A stretch of 64,000 nucleotides of DNA from Roseateles_B flavus (GCF_039872765.1 NZ_JBDPZC010000003.1:248001-312000); one strand, 5' to 3'; positions 35,514 to 44,853 are shown, counted from the stretch's first letter. Translations and numbers: made by a program. The notes: generated from the letters alone by a model not told the origin.

Positions 35514-36689
35514 ATGAGCCTTCGACCGCCCCTGGAGGTCCGGATCGACGACGATCCCGGCCAGCTGCCCTCCCCCGCCTGGAATGCCCTGCTGGCCGCC
35601 AGCCCGCAGCCCACGCCCTTCATGCGCCTGGAGTACCTGCAGGCCCTGCACGATTCGCAATCGGCCGCCGAGCACAGCGGCTGGACGCCCCAGTTCTTCA
35701 GCGTCTGGGAGGGCCCCGAGCTCGTGGCCGCCTGCCCGGCCTACCTCAAGACGCATTCCTACGGCGAGTACGTGTTCGACTGGGCCTGGGCCGATGCCTA
35801 CGCGCGGCACGGCCTGGCCTACTACCCCAAGCTGCTGGTGGCCGTGCCCTTCACGCCCGTGCCCGGCAGCCGGCTGCTGGCTCGCGACGAGGCCGCCCGC
35901 CGGGTCCTGATCGAGGCCCTGCGTGCGCATGCCGAAGCCTTGAAGCTCTCCTCCGTCCATGTGCTGTTTCCGACGGCCGCGGAGCAGCAGGCCCTGGTCG
36001 GCGCCGGCTGGCTGGGCCGCAGCGGCGTGCAGTTCCACTGGGAGGCCGGGGCGGCTCCACCGGCGAGTTTCGAGGCCTTCCTCGCCAGCCTGCAGCGGGA
36101 CAAGCGCAAGAAGATCCAGCAGGAGCAGCGCCGCGTGCGCGAGGCGGGCGTGCGCTACCGGGCGCTCCTGGGCGAGGAGATCCGCGAGCAGGACTGGGAC
36201 TTCTTCCACCGCTGCTACCGCCAGACCTACGCCGAGCACCGCAGCACGCCCTACCTCAGCCGCGACTTCTTCCACCGCATGGGGGCCGCTATGGCGCGGC
36301 ACTGGCTGCTCTTCATCGCCGAGCTGGACGGCGAGCCCGTCGCCAGCTCCCTGATCGCCCTGGACCCCGACCAGGGTGTGGCCTACGGCCGCTACTGGGG
36401 CAGCCTGGTCGACATCTCCTGCCTGCATTTCGACGCCTGCTACTACCAGCCCCTGGCCTGGTGCATGGCCCAGGGCTACCGGCGCTTCGAGGGTGGCGCC
36501 CAGGGCGAGCACAAGCTGGCGCGCGGTTTGATGCCGGTCGGCACGCAGTCGGCCCACTGGCTGGCCCATCCGGACTTCCGCGAGGCGGTGGCCGATTACC
36601 TGGACCGTGAAGGACCGGCCATCGCGGGCTATGCCGAGGACCTGCGGGCCCACCAGCCCTTCAAGCGTGCTCCTGCAGGCGAAGCCTAG
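35514..36689 (+). CDS. FemAB-like/GNAT acyltransferase (DUF482 family)
   Basis: A 391-residue protein of the DUF482/FemAB-like family, with a GNAT-type fold. Recognisable pieces are PTPFMRLEYLQAL near 24-36, LKTHSYGEYVFDWAWADAY near 77-95, LQRDKRKKIQQEQRRV near 196-211 and FEGGAQGEHKLARGLMP near 329-345. Members are annotated as peptidoglycan biosynthesis/recognition or N-acyltransferases; the substrate is not known. It runs rightward, divergent from nadE, with 85 bases between starts. No signal peptide or membrane helix is visible. Confidence 0.8.
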   Translation: MSLRPPLEVRIDDDPGQLPSPAWNALLAASPQPTPFMRLEYLQALHDSQSAAEHSGWTPQFFSVWEGPELVAACPAYLKTHSYGEYVFDWAWADAYARHGLAYYPKLLVAVPFTPVPGSRLLARDEAARRVLIEALRAHAEALKLSSVHVLFPTAAEQQALVGAGWLGRSGVQFHWEAGAAPPASFEAFLASLQRDKRKKIQQEQRRVREAGVRYRALLGEEIREQDWDFFHRCYRQTYAEHRSTPYLSRDFFHRMGAAMARHWLLFIAELDGEPVASSLIALDPDQGVAYGRYWGSLVDISCLHFDACYYQPLAWCMAQGYRRFEGGAQGEHKLARGLMPVGTQSAHWLAHPDFREAVADYLDREGPAIAGYAEDLRAHQPFKRAPAGEA

Positions 36690-36694
36690 GTGCA

Positions 36695-36731
36695 TGAAAA
36701 ACGCCGCCGGGGCCTGGGCCATCGGCGGCGT
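36695..36731 (-). terminator. Terminator of ppa
   Basis: ACGCCGCCG and CGGCGGCGT form a 9-bp stem on the minus strand followed by TTTTTC, about 70 bases past the ppa stop. Confidence 0.65.
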
Positions 36732-36800
36732 CATCCTGGGGCGTCCTCCGGGGGGGCGGAGCCGACCGGGGGTCAGCTCTTGCCCTGCTCGGTGCCCGGC

Positions 36801-37340
36801 TTACTTCTGCTGGGCCTTGGCGTAGTTTTCCATGCCGGTCACGATCTCGGCTCGGGCGGACTCGGGGCCTTCCCAGCCCTGCACCTTGACCCACTTGCCG
36901 GCTTCCAGGTCCTTGTAGTGCTCGAAGAAGTGCTGGATGGCCTTCAGGCGCATCGGGTTGATGTCCTCGGGCTTGTTCCAGTGGTCGTAGATCGGGAGGA
37001 TCTTGCTGGTGGGCACGGCCAGCAGCTTGGCGTCACCCCCCGCTTCGTCGTCCATCTTCAGGACGCCGATGGGGCGGCAGGTCACCACCACGCCCGGGGT
37101 CAGGGCGAAGGGGGTGATCACCAGCACGTCCACGGGGTCGCCATCGTCCGAGAGGGTCTGGGGGATGTAGCCATAGTTGCACGGGTAGTGCATGGCCGTG
37201 GTCATGAAGCGGTCCACGAACAGGGCACCGCTTTCCTTGTCGACCTCGTACTTGATCGGGTCGGCGTTCATCGGGATCTCGATGATCACGTTGAATTGCT
37301 CAGGCGCCTTGGGGCCGGGGGTCACGTTGTGCAGGCTCAT
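36801..37340 (-). CDS. ppa: Inorganic pyrophosphatase (family I, soluble)
   Basis: A 179-residue family I enzyme. The active-site region YEVDKESGALFVDRFM (about 32-47), YNYGYIP-like YPCNYGYIPQT near 52-62, and the metal-binding DGDPVDVLV signature near 66-74 are intact. It hydrolyses cytosolic pyrophosphate. ATG 37340 is chosen; a TTG 18 bases upstream is possible and no strong ribosome site decides. It is divergent from hppA, the membrane pyrophosphatase, across 264 bases in which no clear promoter was recognised. Confidence 0.96.
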   Translation of the reverse strand: MSLHNVTPGPKAPEQFNVIIEIPMNADPIKYEVDKESGALFVDRFMTTAMHYPCNYGYIPQTLSDDGDPVDVLVITPFALTPGVVVTCRPIGVLKMDDEAGGDAKLLAVPTSKILPIYDHWNKPEDINPMRLKAIQHFFEHYKDLEAGKWVKVQGWEGPESARAEIVTGMENYAKAQQK

Positions 37341-37604
37341 GGTCTTATGGGTAGTCAACGAAAGGGGTCCGCGCTCGCGTCACGGGGAAACCCGGATTCT
37401 AGCGGCGCCCCTGATCTCAGCCTGACACAGGCCCCTGCCTGCCCCTGTTTGAGCGTCCAGGGAATTCTGGCAACCACTGGTAAACGATCAATCTTTCGGC
37501 ACTTCCGCTCGCATAGCATGGCCCGACGGACCTGTTGAACGGCGTGCAGGACTGACGTTGAGAAGCAGGCGTCTTTTTCAAACGGCAGAGACAACGAAGG
37601 AGAC

Positions 37605-39830
37605 ATGTACATGTCGACGAGTGTGGCGCTGTATTTCGCGCTGGCCTGCGGCCTGGCCGCGGTTCTGTATGGTTTCATTCAACGCAGCTGGATCCTGAGT
37701 CAGGACGCCGGCAATGCCCGGATGCAGGAGATCGCTGCGGCGATCCAGCAAGGTGCGGCGGCCTATCTGGGGCGGCAGTACCGCACCATAGCCATCGTCG
37801 GGGTCGTGCTGGCCATCGCGATCGCGGTGGTGCCGGGCCTGGGGTTGCAGACGGCCGTGGGCTTCGTGATCGGGGCCGTGCTGTCGGGCATCTGTGGCTT
37901 CATCGGCATGAACATCTCGGTGCGCGCCAATGTGCGCACCGCGCAGGCCGCCACCAAGGGCATGGGCCCGGCGCTCAACGTGGCCTTCAAGGGCGGCGCC
38001 ATCACCGGCATGCTGGTCGTGGGCCTGGGCCTGATCGGCGTGGGCGGCTTCTACTACGCCATCACCGGCGGAACGGGCGCCACCAGCGAGGCCCTCAAGC
38101 CCATGCTGGGCCTGGCCTTCGGTTCCTCGCTGATCTCCATCTTCGCCCGCCTGGGCGGTGGCATCTTCACCAAGGGCGCTGACGTCGGCGCCGACCTGGT
38201 GGGCAAGGTCGAGGCCGGCATCCCCGAAGACGACCCGCGCAACCCCGCCGTGATCGCCGACAACGTCGGTGACAACGTCGGCGACTGCGCCGGCATGGCC
38301 GCCGACCTCTTCGAGACCTATGCCGTGACCCTGATCGCGGCGATGGCCCTGGGCGCGCTGATGGTGGGCGGCTCCGCCACCCATGCCGGCGTGGTCTACC
38401 CGCTGGCGCTGGGCGGCGTGTCCATCATCGCCTCCATCATCGGCTGCGGCTTCGTCAAGGCCAGCGAGGGCATGAAGAACGTGATGCCGGCGCTGTACAA
38501 GGGCCTGATCGTGGCCGGCGTGCTGAGCCTCATCGCCTTCTACTTTGTCACGACGGCCATGTTCCCCGGCGAGATCGAGCTGGCCGGCGGCCTCAAGGCC
38601 AATGCCATGTCCCTGTTCGGCGCCTGTGCCGTGGGCCTGGTGCTGACCGCCGCGATGGTCTGGATCACCGAGTACTACACCGGCACGCAGTACGCACCGG
38701 TGCAGCACGTCGCGCAGGCCTCCACCACCGGCCACGGCACCAACATCATCGCCGGGCTGGGCGTCTCGATGAAGTCCACGGGCTGGCCCGTGATCTTCGT
38801 GTGCGCGGCCATCTACACCGCCTTCCACCTGGCCGGGCTGTATGGCATCGCGGTGGCGGCCACTTCCATGCTGTCCATGGCCGGCATCATCGTGGCCCTG
38901 GACGCCTACGGCCCCATCACCGACAACGCCGGCGGCATCGCCGAGATGAGCGACCTGCCTGACAGCGTGCGCGACATCACCGACCCGCTGGACGCCGTGG
39001 GCAACACCACCAAGGCCGTGACCAAGGGCTATGCCATCGGCTCTGCCGGCCTGGCCGCCCTGGTGCTGTTCGCCGACTACACCCACGCACTCGAAGCCCG
39101 GGGCATGCACCTGAGCTTCGACCTGTCCGACCACAAGGTCATCGTGGGCCTGTTCATCGGCGGCCTGATTCCCTACCTCTTTGGTGCGATGGCCATGGAG
39201 GCCGTCGGCCGTGCCGCGGGCTCGGTGGTGGTCGAGGTGCGCCGGCAGTTCAAGGAGATCCCCGGCATCATGGAAGGCACGGCCAAGCCCGACTACAGCG
39301 CAGCCGTGGACATGCTGACCTCGGCGGCCATCAAGGAGATGATCATCCCTTCGCTGCTGCCGGTGATCGCGCCCATCGTGGTGGGCATGACGCTGGGCCC
39401 GGCCGCCCTGGGCGGTGTGCTGATGGGCACCATCGTGACCGGCCTCTTCGTGGGCATCTCCATGTGCACCGGCGGTGGCGCCTGGGACAACGCCAAGAAG
39501 CTGATCGAGGAAGGCTTCACTGACGACAAGGGCGTCGTGCACCGCAAGGGCTCCGAGGCGCACAAGGCCGCCGTCACCGGCGACACCGTGGGCGATCCCT
39601 ACAAGGACACCGCCGGCCCGGCCGTGAACCCCTTGATCAAGATCATCAACATCGTGGCCCTGTTGATCGTGCCCCTGCTGCCCATGACGCAAGGCACCGC
39701 CAAGCCGGCGGAGGCCAGCCCGGCGCCCGTCAGCGCCCCGGCCCCGGCGGCCTCCGAGCCGGCGGGCGTTGCCTCGATGCCCGCCATGGCGGCCCCCGCG
39801 GCGGATGGCGCTTCAGCCGCCAAGCCCTAG
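37605..39830 (+). CDS. hppA: Membrane-bound proton-pumping pyrophosphatase (K+-independent type)
   Basis: A 741-residue integral membrane pump with about 16 hydrophobic segments. The pyrophosphate-binding signature DVGADLVGKVEAGIPEDDPRNP, then NVGDNVGDCAGMAADLFETY, lies near 193-240. Lys470 in GNTTKAVTKG is the residue that marks K+-independent H+ pumps; K+-dependent ones have Ala there. It couples pyrophosphate hydrolysis to proton export. GAAGGAG precedes ATG 37605, with a second ATG two codons on. An unusual Ala/Pro-rich tail of about 45 residues (from TQGTAKPAEASPAP) follows the last helix. A terminator is at 39881. Confidence 0.95.
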   Translation: MYMSTSVALYFALACGLAAVLYGFIQRSWILSQDAGNARMQEIAAAIQQGAAAYLGRQYRTIAIVGVVLAIAIAVVPGLGLQTAVGFVIGAVLSGICGFIGMNISVRANVRTAQAATKGMGPALNVAFKGGAITGMLVVGLGLIGVGGFYYAITGGTGATSEALKPMLGLAFGSSLISIFARLGGGIFTKGADVGADLVGKVEAGIPEDDPRNPAVIADNVGDNVGDCAGMAADLFETYAVTLIAAMALGALMVGGSATHAGVVYPLALGGVSIIASIIGCGFVKASEGMKNVMPALYKGLIVAGVLSLIAFYFVTTAMFPGEIELAGGLKANAMSLFGACAVGLVLTAAMVWITEYYTGTQYAPVQHVAQASTTGHGTNIIAGLGVSMKSTGWPVIFVCAAIYTAFHLAGLYGIAVAATSMLSMAGIIVALDAYGPITDNAGGIAEMSDLPDSVRDITDPLDAVGNTTKAVTKGYAIGSAGLAALVLFADYTHALEARGMHLSFDLSDHKVIVGLFIGGLIPYLFGAMAMEAVGRAAGSVVVEVRRQFKEIPGIMEGTAKPDYSAAVDMLTSAAIKEMIIPSLLPVIAPIVVGMTLGPAALGGVLMGTIVTGLFVGISMCTGGGAWDNAKKLIEEGFTDDKGVVHRKGSEAHKAAVTGDTVGDPYKDTAGPAVNPLIKIINIVALLIVPLLPMTQGTAKPAEASPAPVSAPAPAASEPAGVASMPAMAAPAADGASAAKP

Positions 39831-39880
39831 CCACGGGAGACCTGAGCCGCCCGGCGGCTCAGGAATACCCGAATCTGGGC

Positions 39881-39911
39881 AAAAGAGCTCGCATCCGCGG
39901 GCTCTTTTTCA
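39881..39911 (+). terminator. Terminator of hppA
   Basis: AAAAGAGC and GCTCTTTT form an 8-bp stem followed by TTC. A second perfect hairpin without T-run (CCTGAGCCG and CGGCTCAGG, 39841-39863) lies between it and the hppA stop and may protect the mRNA end. Confidence 0.65.
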
Positions 39912-39992
39912 TTGGCGGCCGTCAGCGGCAGGCCACAATAGTGCCCAGTATGTTTGCGAGCCGTGAGACCTGACGCCTTCCCTGGATTTGCC

Positions 39993-40844
39993 ATGCGCCG
40001 CCCTGTGCTCACTCGCCACGAATTCGAACGCCGCCGCCAGCAGATGGCGGACCTGCAGCGCTATGTCGCCGAGCAGGAGCAGAGCTTTCACCTGCTGCAC
40101 GCCGCACTGCAGGCCTTCGTGGACCGCTACACCGCCTTGCTGGGCCCGCTCTACCTGGAACTGGACGCGCTGGAGTCCCAGCTGCACGCCGCCAGCCTGT
40201 ACCTGGCCGAGGCCCTGCGCCGCAACGGCCTGGAAGCACCGCTGCCCACCCCGCCCCGCGCCACCGCCCTGCCCCAGGTCCCGCGCCTGCCGGAGTCGGC
40301 GCCGCTGCCGCAGCAGCCCGAGGGCGGCGGCGTGGTCGAGATCGAACCGCCTTCGCTGAAGCAGCTCTACCGCCGCGCAGCCATGCGTCTGCACCCGGAC
40401 CTGGCGCCCAACGAGTCCCAGCGTCGCCAGCGCGAGCAGGCCATGATGGACGCCAACAGGGCCTATGCCGAGGGCAACCGCTTCCTGCTGGAACGCCTGC
40501 TGCTGGATGCCGGCGAGGACCCTTTGAAGGTCACCGGCAGCAATGGCGACGCCGTGCTGGAATGGCTGCGCCGCAGCGAGCTGGCTGTGCAGGGCCGCCT
40601 GCGCGTGGTGCAGGCCCACCTGATCTCGCTGCAGGCCCATCCCATGCACCAGCTGATGCAGGCCATCGAGGGCGCCGAGGGCCGCGGCCTGGCCCCCTTC
40701 GAGATCATGCAGAGCCGCCTGCGCACCCAGATCAGCCAGCGCCGCCAGGAGCTCTACATCGGCCAGCGCCTGCAGCCGGAGTCCGAGCTGGCGGTGGCCT
40801 TCCTCACCCAGCGCGTGGAGCGCCTGGGCGCGTCGGCCTGCTGA
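39993..40844 (+). CDS. J-domain protein with N-terminal coiled coil
   Basis: A 283-residue protein. Residues 1-80 are predicted helical/coiled-coil (RHEFERRRQQMADLQRYVAEQEQ), followed by a Pro-rich linker, then a J-domain core in which LKQLYRRAAMRLHPDLAPNESQRR carries the HPD motif at 134-136, and a helical C-terminal half. The J-domain lacks an obvious long fourth helix. It should stimulate a DnaK-type chaperone, and the partner is unknown. ATG 39993 is chosen as it begins the family-like MRRPVLTRHEFERRR; the frame upstream runs through an unlikely TTG. It stands alone between hppA and the nir operon. Confidence 0.75.
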   Translation: MRRPVLTRHEFERRRQQMADLQRYVAEQEQSFHLLHAALQAFVDRYTALLGPLYLELDALESQLHAASLYLAEALRRNGLEAPLPTPPRATALPQVPRLPESAPLPQQPEGGGVVEIEPPSLKQLYRRAAMRLHPDLAPNESQRRQREQAMMDANRAYAEGNRFLLERLLLDAGEDPLKVTGSNGDAVLEWLRRSELAVQGRLRVVQAHLISLQAHPMHQLMQAIEGAEGRGLAPFEIMQSRLRTQISQRRQELYIGQRLQPESELAVAFLTQRVERLGASAC

Positions 40845-40896
40845 GCACGCCCGCGACCCTTCACAAGAATCCCAGGCCACCCCAGGACGGCGCTGA

Positions 40897-40918
40897 CAGC
40901 ACGATCGCTGCCGTGCTG
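40897..40918. other. Hairpin between the J-domain gene and nirN
   Basis: CAGCACG and CGTGCTG form a perfect 7-bp stem with an 8-base loop, 62 bases past the nirN stop. No T-run follows on either strand, so termination of the nir transcript here is only possible. Confidence 0.4.
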
Positions 40919-40980
40919 CACGCTCCCCTCGCCTCGTTCCCGCGCGCCGGATGGCCTGCCTGGCGCGCCGGGGCTCGCCG

Positions 40981-42579
40981 TCAATGCGAGGTCCCCTCCT
41001 CCCGGCTGATCTTGTTCCAGACGTTGTACTTGCCCACTGGCTTGCTCATGGGCAGGCGCTTGAGTTCCTTGAAGGTCCGGGCGTCGTACACGATCAGCGC
41101 GCCGTCCATCTCCCACAGGCTGGCCAGCACGTAGCGGCCGTCCTTGGTGAACTCGACGTGGGCCAGGGTCTTGCCCGGCTCGCGCACCTGGGCGACGACC
41201 TCCAGGCGCTGCTTGTCGATGATGCTCAGCGTGTCCTTGGCCGCGGGGCTCATCATGGAGTCGGTCCAGGCATAGGGGCTCTGGGCATGGCTGCGCATGA
41301 AGAAGCCAGGGCCGGGGGTGACGATCTCCCTGACCAGCTGCCAGCTCTTGAGGTCAACCACGCTGATGCGGCCGTCCTTGAGGTTGGGGCTGGCCAGCAG
41401 GCGCCGGCCTTCGCGCGTGAAGCTGATGCCTGAGCCCAGGTGCGGCAGGCCCGGGATGGGCAGCTCGGCGATCTTCTTGCGCACGTCCAGGTTGACCACC
41501 TGGCCCAGGCTGCCGCCGCCCTCGCGGGGCCGGGCCGAGCCCAGCACATGGGCGTAGCTGTCGTCGAAGAAGAAGTCGTCCAGCGGCTCCTCCAGCAGGG
41601 TGCGGCGAATGTTCTGATAGCCCGGCGTGGGCAGGGCCTCGCCCATCTTGTAGTCGTGCACATAGCCCTCGTGGATGGGCTCGGCCTTGGGGTCGTAGCT
41701 GATCTCCCAGAGCTCGGGCAGGTCCTTGAGGGCGACGACGAAGCTCCTGCGCGGCGTGGCGTCGTACACCGCAGAGACCCGGGAGCTCTGCGCCCCGTCG
41801 CGGCTCTGGGCGGGATAACTGCGCACCAGTTGCAGGTCCGCGTCGAAGAGCACGGCATTGCGCGGCAGGTAGTTGGCCGCCATCACCCAGCGCCCATCGG
41901 CGCTGACGGCCACATTGCGCATGTTCAGCCCGGCGCGCACCTCCGCGACCAGCTTCAGGTTCCAGAGGTCGTACTTGCTGATCCAGCCGTCACGCGAGCC
42001 GAAGAAGACATAGCGGCCGTCCGGCGTGAACTTGGGCCCGCCATGCAGGGCGAAGCGGCTGGCGAAGCGGTGCAGGACCTCAAAGCGGTCGCCGTCCACC
42101 AGGCTCACGTGGTGATCCCCGCCCTCCACCACCACGAAGAGGTTCATGGGGTCGGCGCTCCACTGGGGCCTTGCGGGCCAGCGGGCGCTGTCGGGCTCGA
42201 AGCTGTGGGAGGCCTGGATGTCGGCATCGCTCCAACGCGGCACGGGCAGCTGAGGCGCGTAGACGAAGGCCTGCAGCGCCTGGATCTCGGCCTCGCTGAG
42301 CTGAGCGCCAAAGGCCGGCATCTGCGTGGCCGCGCGCCCGCTGCGGATCACCGCCAGGGCCTCGGGCTTGCGCAGGCGCTCCAGGCTCTCAGGCAGCAGC
42401 GCCGGGCCCATGCCGCCGGTGCGCTCGGCGCCGTGGCAGCTGGCGCAGTGCTGCTGGTACAACGCCGCGCCGGACAGGGGCTTGGGGGCCTCGTCTGCCG
42501 CGCGGGCGTAGTCCAGGCCCACCATCACGAGGCCCAGGGCCAGCAGCAGCTTGCAGAAGGACTTGAAGGTTTCGTTCAT
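40981..42579 (-). CDS. nirN: NirN, dihydro-heme d1 dehydrogenase
   Basis: A 532-residue periplasmic protein paralogous to NirS. It has a signal peptide (LLLALGLVMVGLDYARA), a class I c-heme site CASCH at 45-49 and an eight-bladed beta-propeller of the d1 type (FTPDGRYVFFGSRDGWISKYDLWNLK near 175-200, NLKDGRISVVDLKSW, HVEFTKDGRYVLASLW). It carries out the last oxidation, forming the acrylate side chain of heme d1. Last gene of the leftward nir operon; its ATG overlaps the nirJ stop (ATGA). Confidence 0.88.
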   Translation of the reverse strand: MNETFKSFCKLLLALGLVMVGLDYARAADEAPKPLSGAALYQQHCASCHGAERTGGMGPALLPESLERLRKPEALAVIRSGRAATQMPAFGAQLSEAEIQALQAFVYAPQLPVPRWSDADIQASHSFEPDSARWPARPQWSADPMNLFVVVEGGDHHVSLVDGDRFEVLHRFASRFALHGGPKFTPDGRYVFFGSRDGWISKYDLWNLKLVAEVRAGLNMRNVAVSADGRWVMAANYLPRNAVLFDADLQLVRSYPAQSRDGAQSSRVSAVYDATPRRSFVVALKDLPELWEISYDPKAEPIHEGYVHDYKMGEALPTPGYQNIRRTLLEEPLDDFFFDDSYAHVLGSARPREGGGSLGQVVNLDVRKKIAELPIPGLPHLGSGISFTREGRRLLASPNLKDGRISVVDLKSWQLVREIVTPGPGFFMRSHAQSPYAWTDSMMSPAAKDTLSIIDKQRLEVVAQVREPGKTLAHVEFTKDGRYVLASLWEMDGALIVYDARTFKELKRLPMSKPVGKYNVWNKISREEGTSH

Positions 42580-43823
42580 GCCGACAGCACCTCGATGACG
42601 CGGCGCTTGCCGCTGAAGGGCGTGAGCGCCACCCGCGCCAGCCGGCTCGCGGCCTCCTGCGAGAGGCCGATTTCGTTGTCGTCCAGGTAGCAGCCTGGAT
42701 CCTCGGCCCAGTAGTCGCCGGTCAGCTGGTGGGCACGGACCCGCGTGTTGCCGCCGCACAGCGCCAAGTGCTGGCACTCGGCGCAGCGGCCCTTGACGGG
42801 GCGCGGATGCATCTTGAGGCCGTCCATCAGCGGGTCGCTGCGGTCGCTCCAGATGGCAGAGAACGGACGCTCCCGCACATTGCCGAGCTGGTGGTGCCCC
42901 CACATGGTGTCGGGGTGGACCTCGCCCTGGCTGTCGATATTGGCCACGCCCACGCCCGACGCATTGCCACCCCAGGCCACCAGGCGAGCCCGGAGCGGGG
43001 CCTGCCACTGGGGCCAGCGCCGGCCCACCCAGGCGAGCAGGTAGGCGGCATCGGCGTCGTTGTTGCCAGTGACGTAGTCGCGGCTGCTGCCGGCCTCGGC
43101 ATCGGCCCAGGCGGTCTCGAAGAGCAGGTCCAGGGCCTGGCGCGTGGCCTCGAAGTGGGCGTCACGGCCGCGATGGATGTTGCCGCGGCCAGCGTAGTTG
43201 AGGTGGGAGAAGTAGAACTTGTCCACGCCCTCGTCCTTCATCAGCTGCAACAGGAAGGGGAAGTCCTGGCCGTTGAGGTCGGTGAAGGTGTAGCGCAGGC
43301 CGGTCTTCACGCCGCGCTCGTGCAGCAGGCGGATGCCGGCCATGGACTCGTCATAGGCCCCGACCTTGCGGCGGAAGCGGTCGTGGGTGTCACGGCTGCC
43401 GTCGATGCTGACGCCCACGTAGTCGAAGTGCTGGGCCGCGATGCGGTCCGCCATCGCGGCGTCGATCATCGTGCCGTTGCTGGAGAGCGCCGTGTAGAAG
43501 CCCATCCCCTGCGCGCGGCTGGCGATCTCGAAGAGCTGCGGGTGCAGCAGTGGCTCGCCGCCCGAGAGGATCAGCACCGGCACGCCATAGGCGCGCAGGT
43601 CGTCCATCACGGTGCAGATCTCCTCATGGCTCAGCTCACCGGGATAGTGGTGATCGGCCGAGAGCGCATAGCAGTGCTTGCAGGTGAGGTTGCAGCGGCG
43701 GGTCAGGTTCCAGATCACGACGGGGCGGGTCTCGCCGCCCGACTGCGCACGGCGAGGGCTCGGGTACACGCCCTCGCGCTCGGCGGTGGCGATCTCGCGC
43801 AGGTATTGGCTGATGCGAAGCAT
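42576..43823 (-). CDS. nirJ: NirJ, radical SAM enzyme of heme d1 synthesis
   Basis: A 415-residue radical SAM protein. The SAM cluster motif CNLTCKHCY (Cys44, Cys48, Cys51) is intact and followed by LILSGGEPLLHPQ near 88-100. The C-terminal SPASM-like region has CAECQHLALCGGN near 352-364 and a final Cys near 383 for an auxiliary cluster. It replaces two propionates on didecarboxysiroheme to give the keto groups of d1. The start at 43823 lies two bases after the nirH stop. Family length is about 390-420. Confidence 0.93.
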   Translation of the reverse strand: MLRISQYLREIATAEREGVYPSPRRAQSGGETRPVVIWNLTRRCNLTCKHCYALSADHHYPGELSHEEICTVMDDLRAYGVPVLILSGGEPLLHPQLFEIASRAQGMGFYTALSSNGTMIDAAMADRIAAQHFDYVGVSIDGSRDTHDRFRRKVGAYDESMAGIRLLHERGVKTGLRYTFTDLNGQDFPFLLQLMKDEGVDKFYFSHLNYAGRGNIHRGRDAHFEATRQALDLLFETAWADAEAGSSRDYVTGNNDADAAYLLAWVGRRWPQWQAPLRARLVAWGGNASGVGVANIDSQGEVHPDTMWGHHQLGNVRERPFSAIWSDRSDPLMDGLKMHPRPVKGRCAECQHLALCGGNTRVRAHQLTGDYWAEDPGCYLDDNEIGLSQEAASRLARVALTPFSGKRRVIEVLSA

Positions 43824-43825
43824 GC

Positions 43826-44350
43826 TCAGTCCTCCATGGCTGCCGGACGCGCCGACAGGCGCAGGCCGGTCTTCTTCAGGATGGCGCTGCTGTAGAGGAT
43901 GTCGTTGGCGCGGCAGGCGTCGCCCAGCAGCTGGCGGATCTCCTGCGCCTGCGCCTCCACCTCCTCGCGGCTGCGGCCGTGCAGCATGGCGAAGAGGTTG
44001 TAGGGCCACTGCGGCAGGTGGCGCGGGCGTCGGTAGCAATGGCTGACGCAGGCCAGACTGCCGATGCGCTCGCCGATCTCGTCGACCAGGGCGTCGTCCA
44101 CGTCCCACACCGTCATGCCATTGGCCAGGTAGCCCAGGCGGTAGTGGTTGGGCACGGCACCGATGCGGCGGATCAGGCCGCGATCCTGCATGTCCTGCAT
44201 CAGGTGCAGGACCTCGGTCTCGCTGATACCCAGCAGCGCGCCGAGGGCCTCGTAGGGCTTGGCCACCAGGGGCATGCCTTGCTGGGTGGCGGCGATGAGG
44301 TGGCGCTCCAGCGCACTGAGCGGCGCGGAGGCCTGCAATGCGGGGCTCAT
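43826..44350 (-). CDS. nirH: NirH, siroheme decarboxylase subunit (AsnC/Lrp-like)
   Basis: A 174-residue AsnC-fold protein with an N-terminal helix-turn-helix-like part (LGISETEVLHLMQDMQDRGLIRRIGAVPNHYRLGYLANGM) and the conserved CYRRPRHLPQWPYNLFAMLHGRSREE segment near 104-129, which is the hallmark of NirH/NirL. With NirDL and NirG it decarboxylates siroheme. Start ATG 44350 overlaps the nirG stop (ATGA). Confidence 0.85.
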   Translation of the reverse strand: MSPALQASAPLSALERHLIAATQQGMPLVAKPYEALGALLGISETEVLHLMQDMQDRGLIRRIGAVPNHYRLGYLANGMTVWDVDDALVDEIGERIGSLACVSHCYRRPRHLPQWPYNLFAMLHGRSREEVEAQAQEIRQLLGDACRANDILYSSAILKKTGLRLSARPAAMED

Positions 44351-44853
44351 GGGCGGGCCTCCATCGTGGCGCGGGCCGGCAGGTGCAGGCCCACGAAATA
44401 CTCGCGCTCCTTGGGGAAGGCCCAGACCTTGAGGCCGGTCTCGGCCTCGATGGCATGGACCACACGCGTGATGTCCGATTCCTGCTCGGTGGCCAGCACG
44501 AACCACATGTTCAGCAGATGCTCGCGGCGGTAGTTGTGAGCCACCTCGGGATGCGCGTTGACCTGGGCCGTGACGGCCTCGTAGCGTTCCTGGGGCACCT
44601 GCAGCGCGGCCAGCACGAAGCGTCCGCCGGCGCGCTCGATCTGGAACAGCGGGCCGAAGCGGGTCAGCGTGCCCTCCCCCAGGAGGCGGTGCAGGCGGTC
44701 GAGCAGCTCGGCCTCGCTGCAGCCCAGCTCCTCGGCGACGGCGGCAAAGGGGCGGGGCACCAGGGGCAGCGCGCCCTGCAGGCGGTTGATCAGTGCCGCG
44801 TCCAGGGCGTCAAGGCGCGCCAGGCTGCGGCGCGCGGCGGAAGGCTCATGCAT
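44347..44853 (-). CDS. nirG: NirG, siroheme decarboxylase subunit (AsnC/Lrp-like)
   Basis: A 168-residue AsnC-fold protein: helix-turn-helix-like VAEELGCSEAELLDRLHRLLGEGTLTRFGPLF, then AHNYRREHLLNMWFVLATE near 97-115, which is the NirD/NirG type (HNYxREH..MWFV). The start at 44853 (MHEPSAARRS) overlaps the end of nirDL by eight bases. It works with NirDL and NirH as siroheme decarboxylase. Confidence 0.85.
   Translation of the reverse strand: MHEPSAARRSLARLDALDAALINRLQGALPLVPRPFAAVAEELGCSEAELLDRLHRLLGEGTLTRFGPLFQIERAGGRFVLAALQVPQERYEAVTAQVNAHPEVAHNYRREHLLNMWFVLATEQESDITRVVHAIEAETGLKVWAFPKEREYFVGLHLPARATMEARP

Noticed and set aside
40981..42579. nirN as a second, duplicate nitrite reductase
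   Set aside because: It is a NirS paralogue but matches NirN in length, heme-site context and position at the end of the d1 assembly genes.
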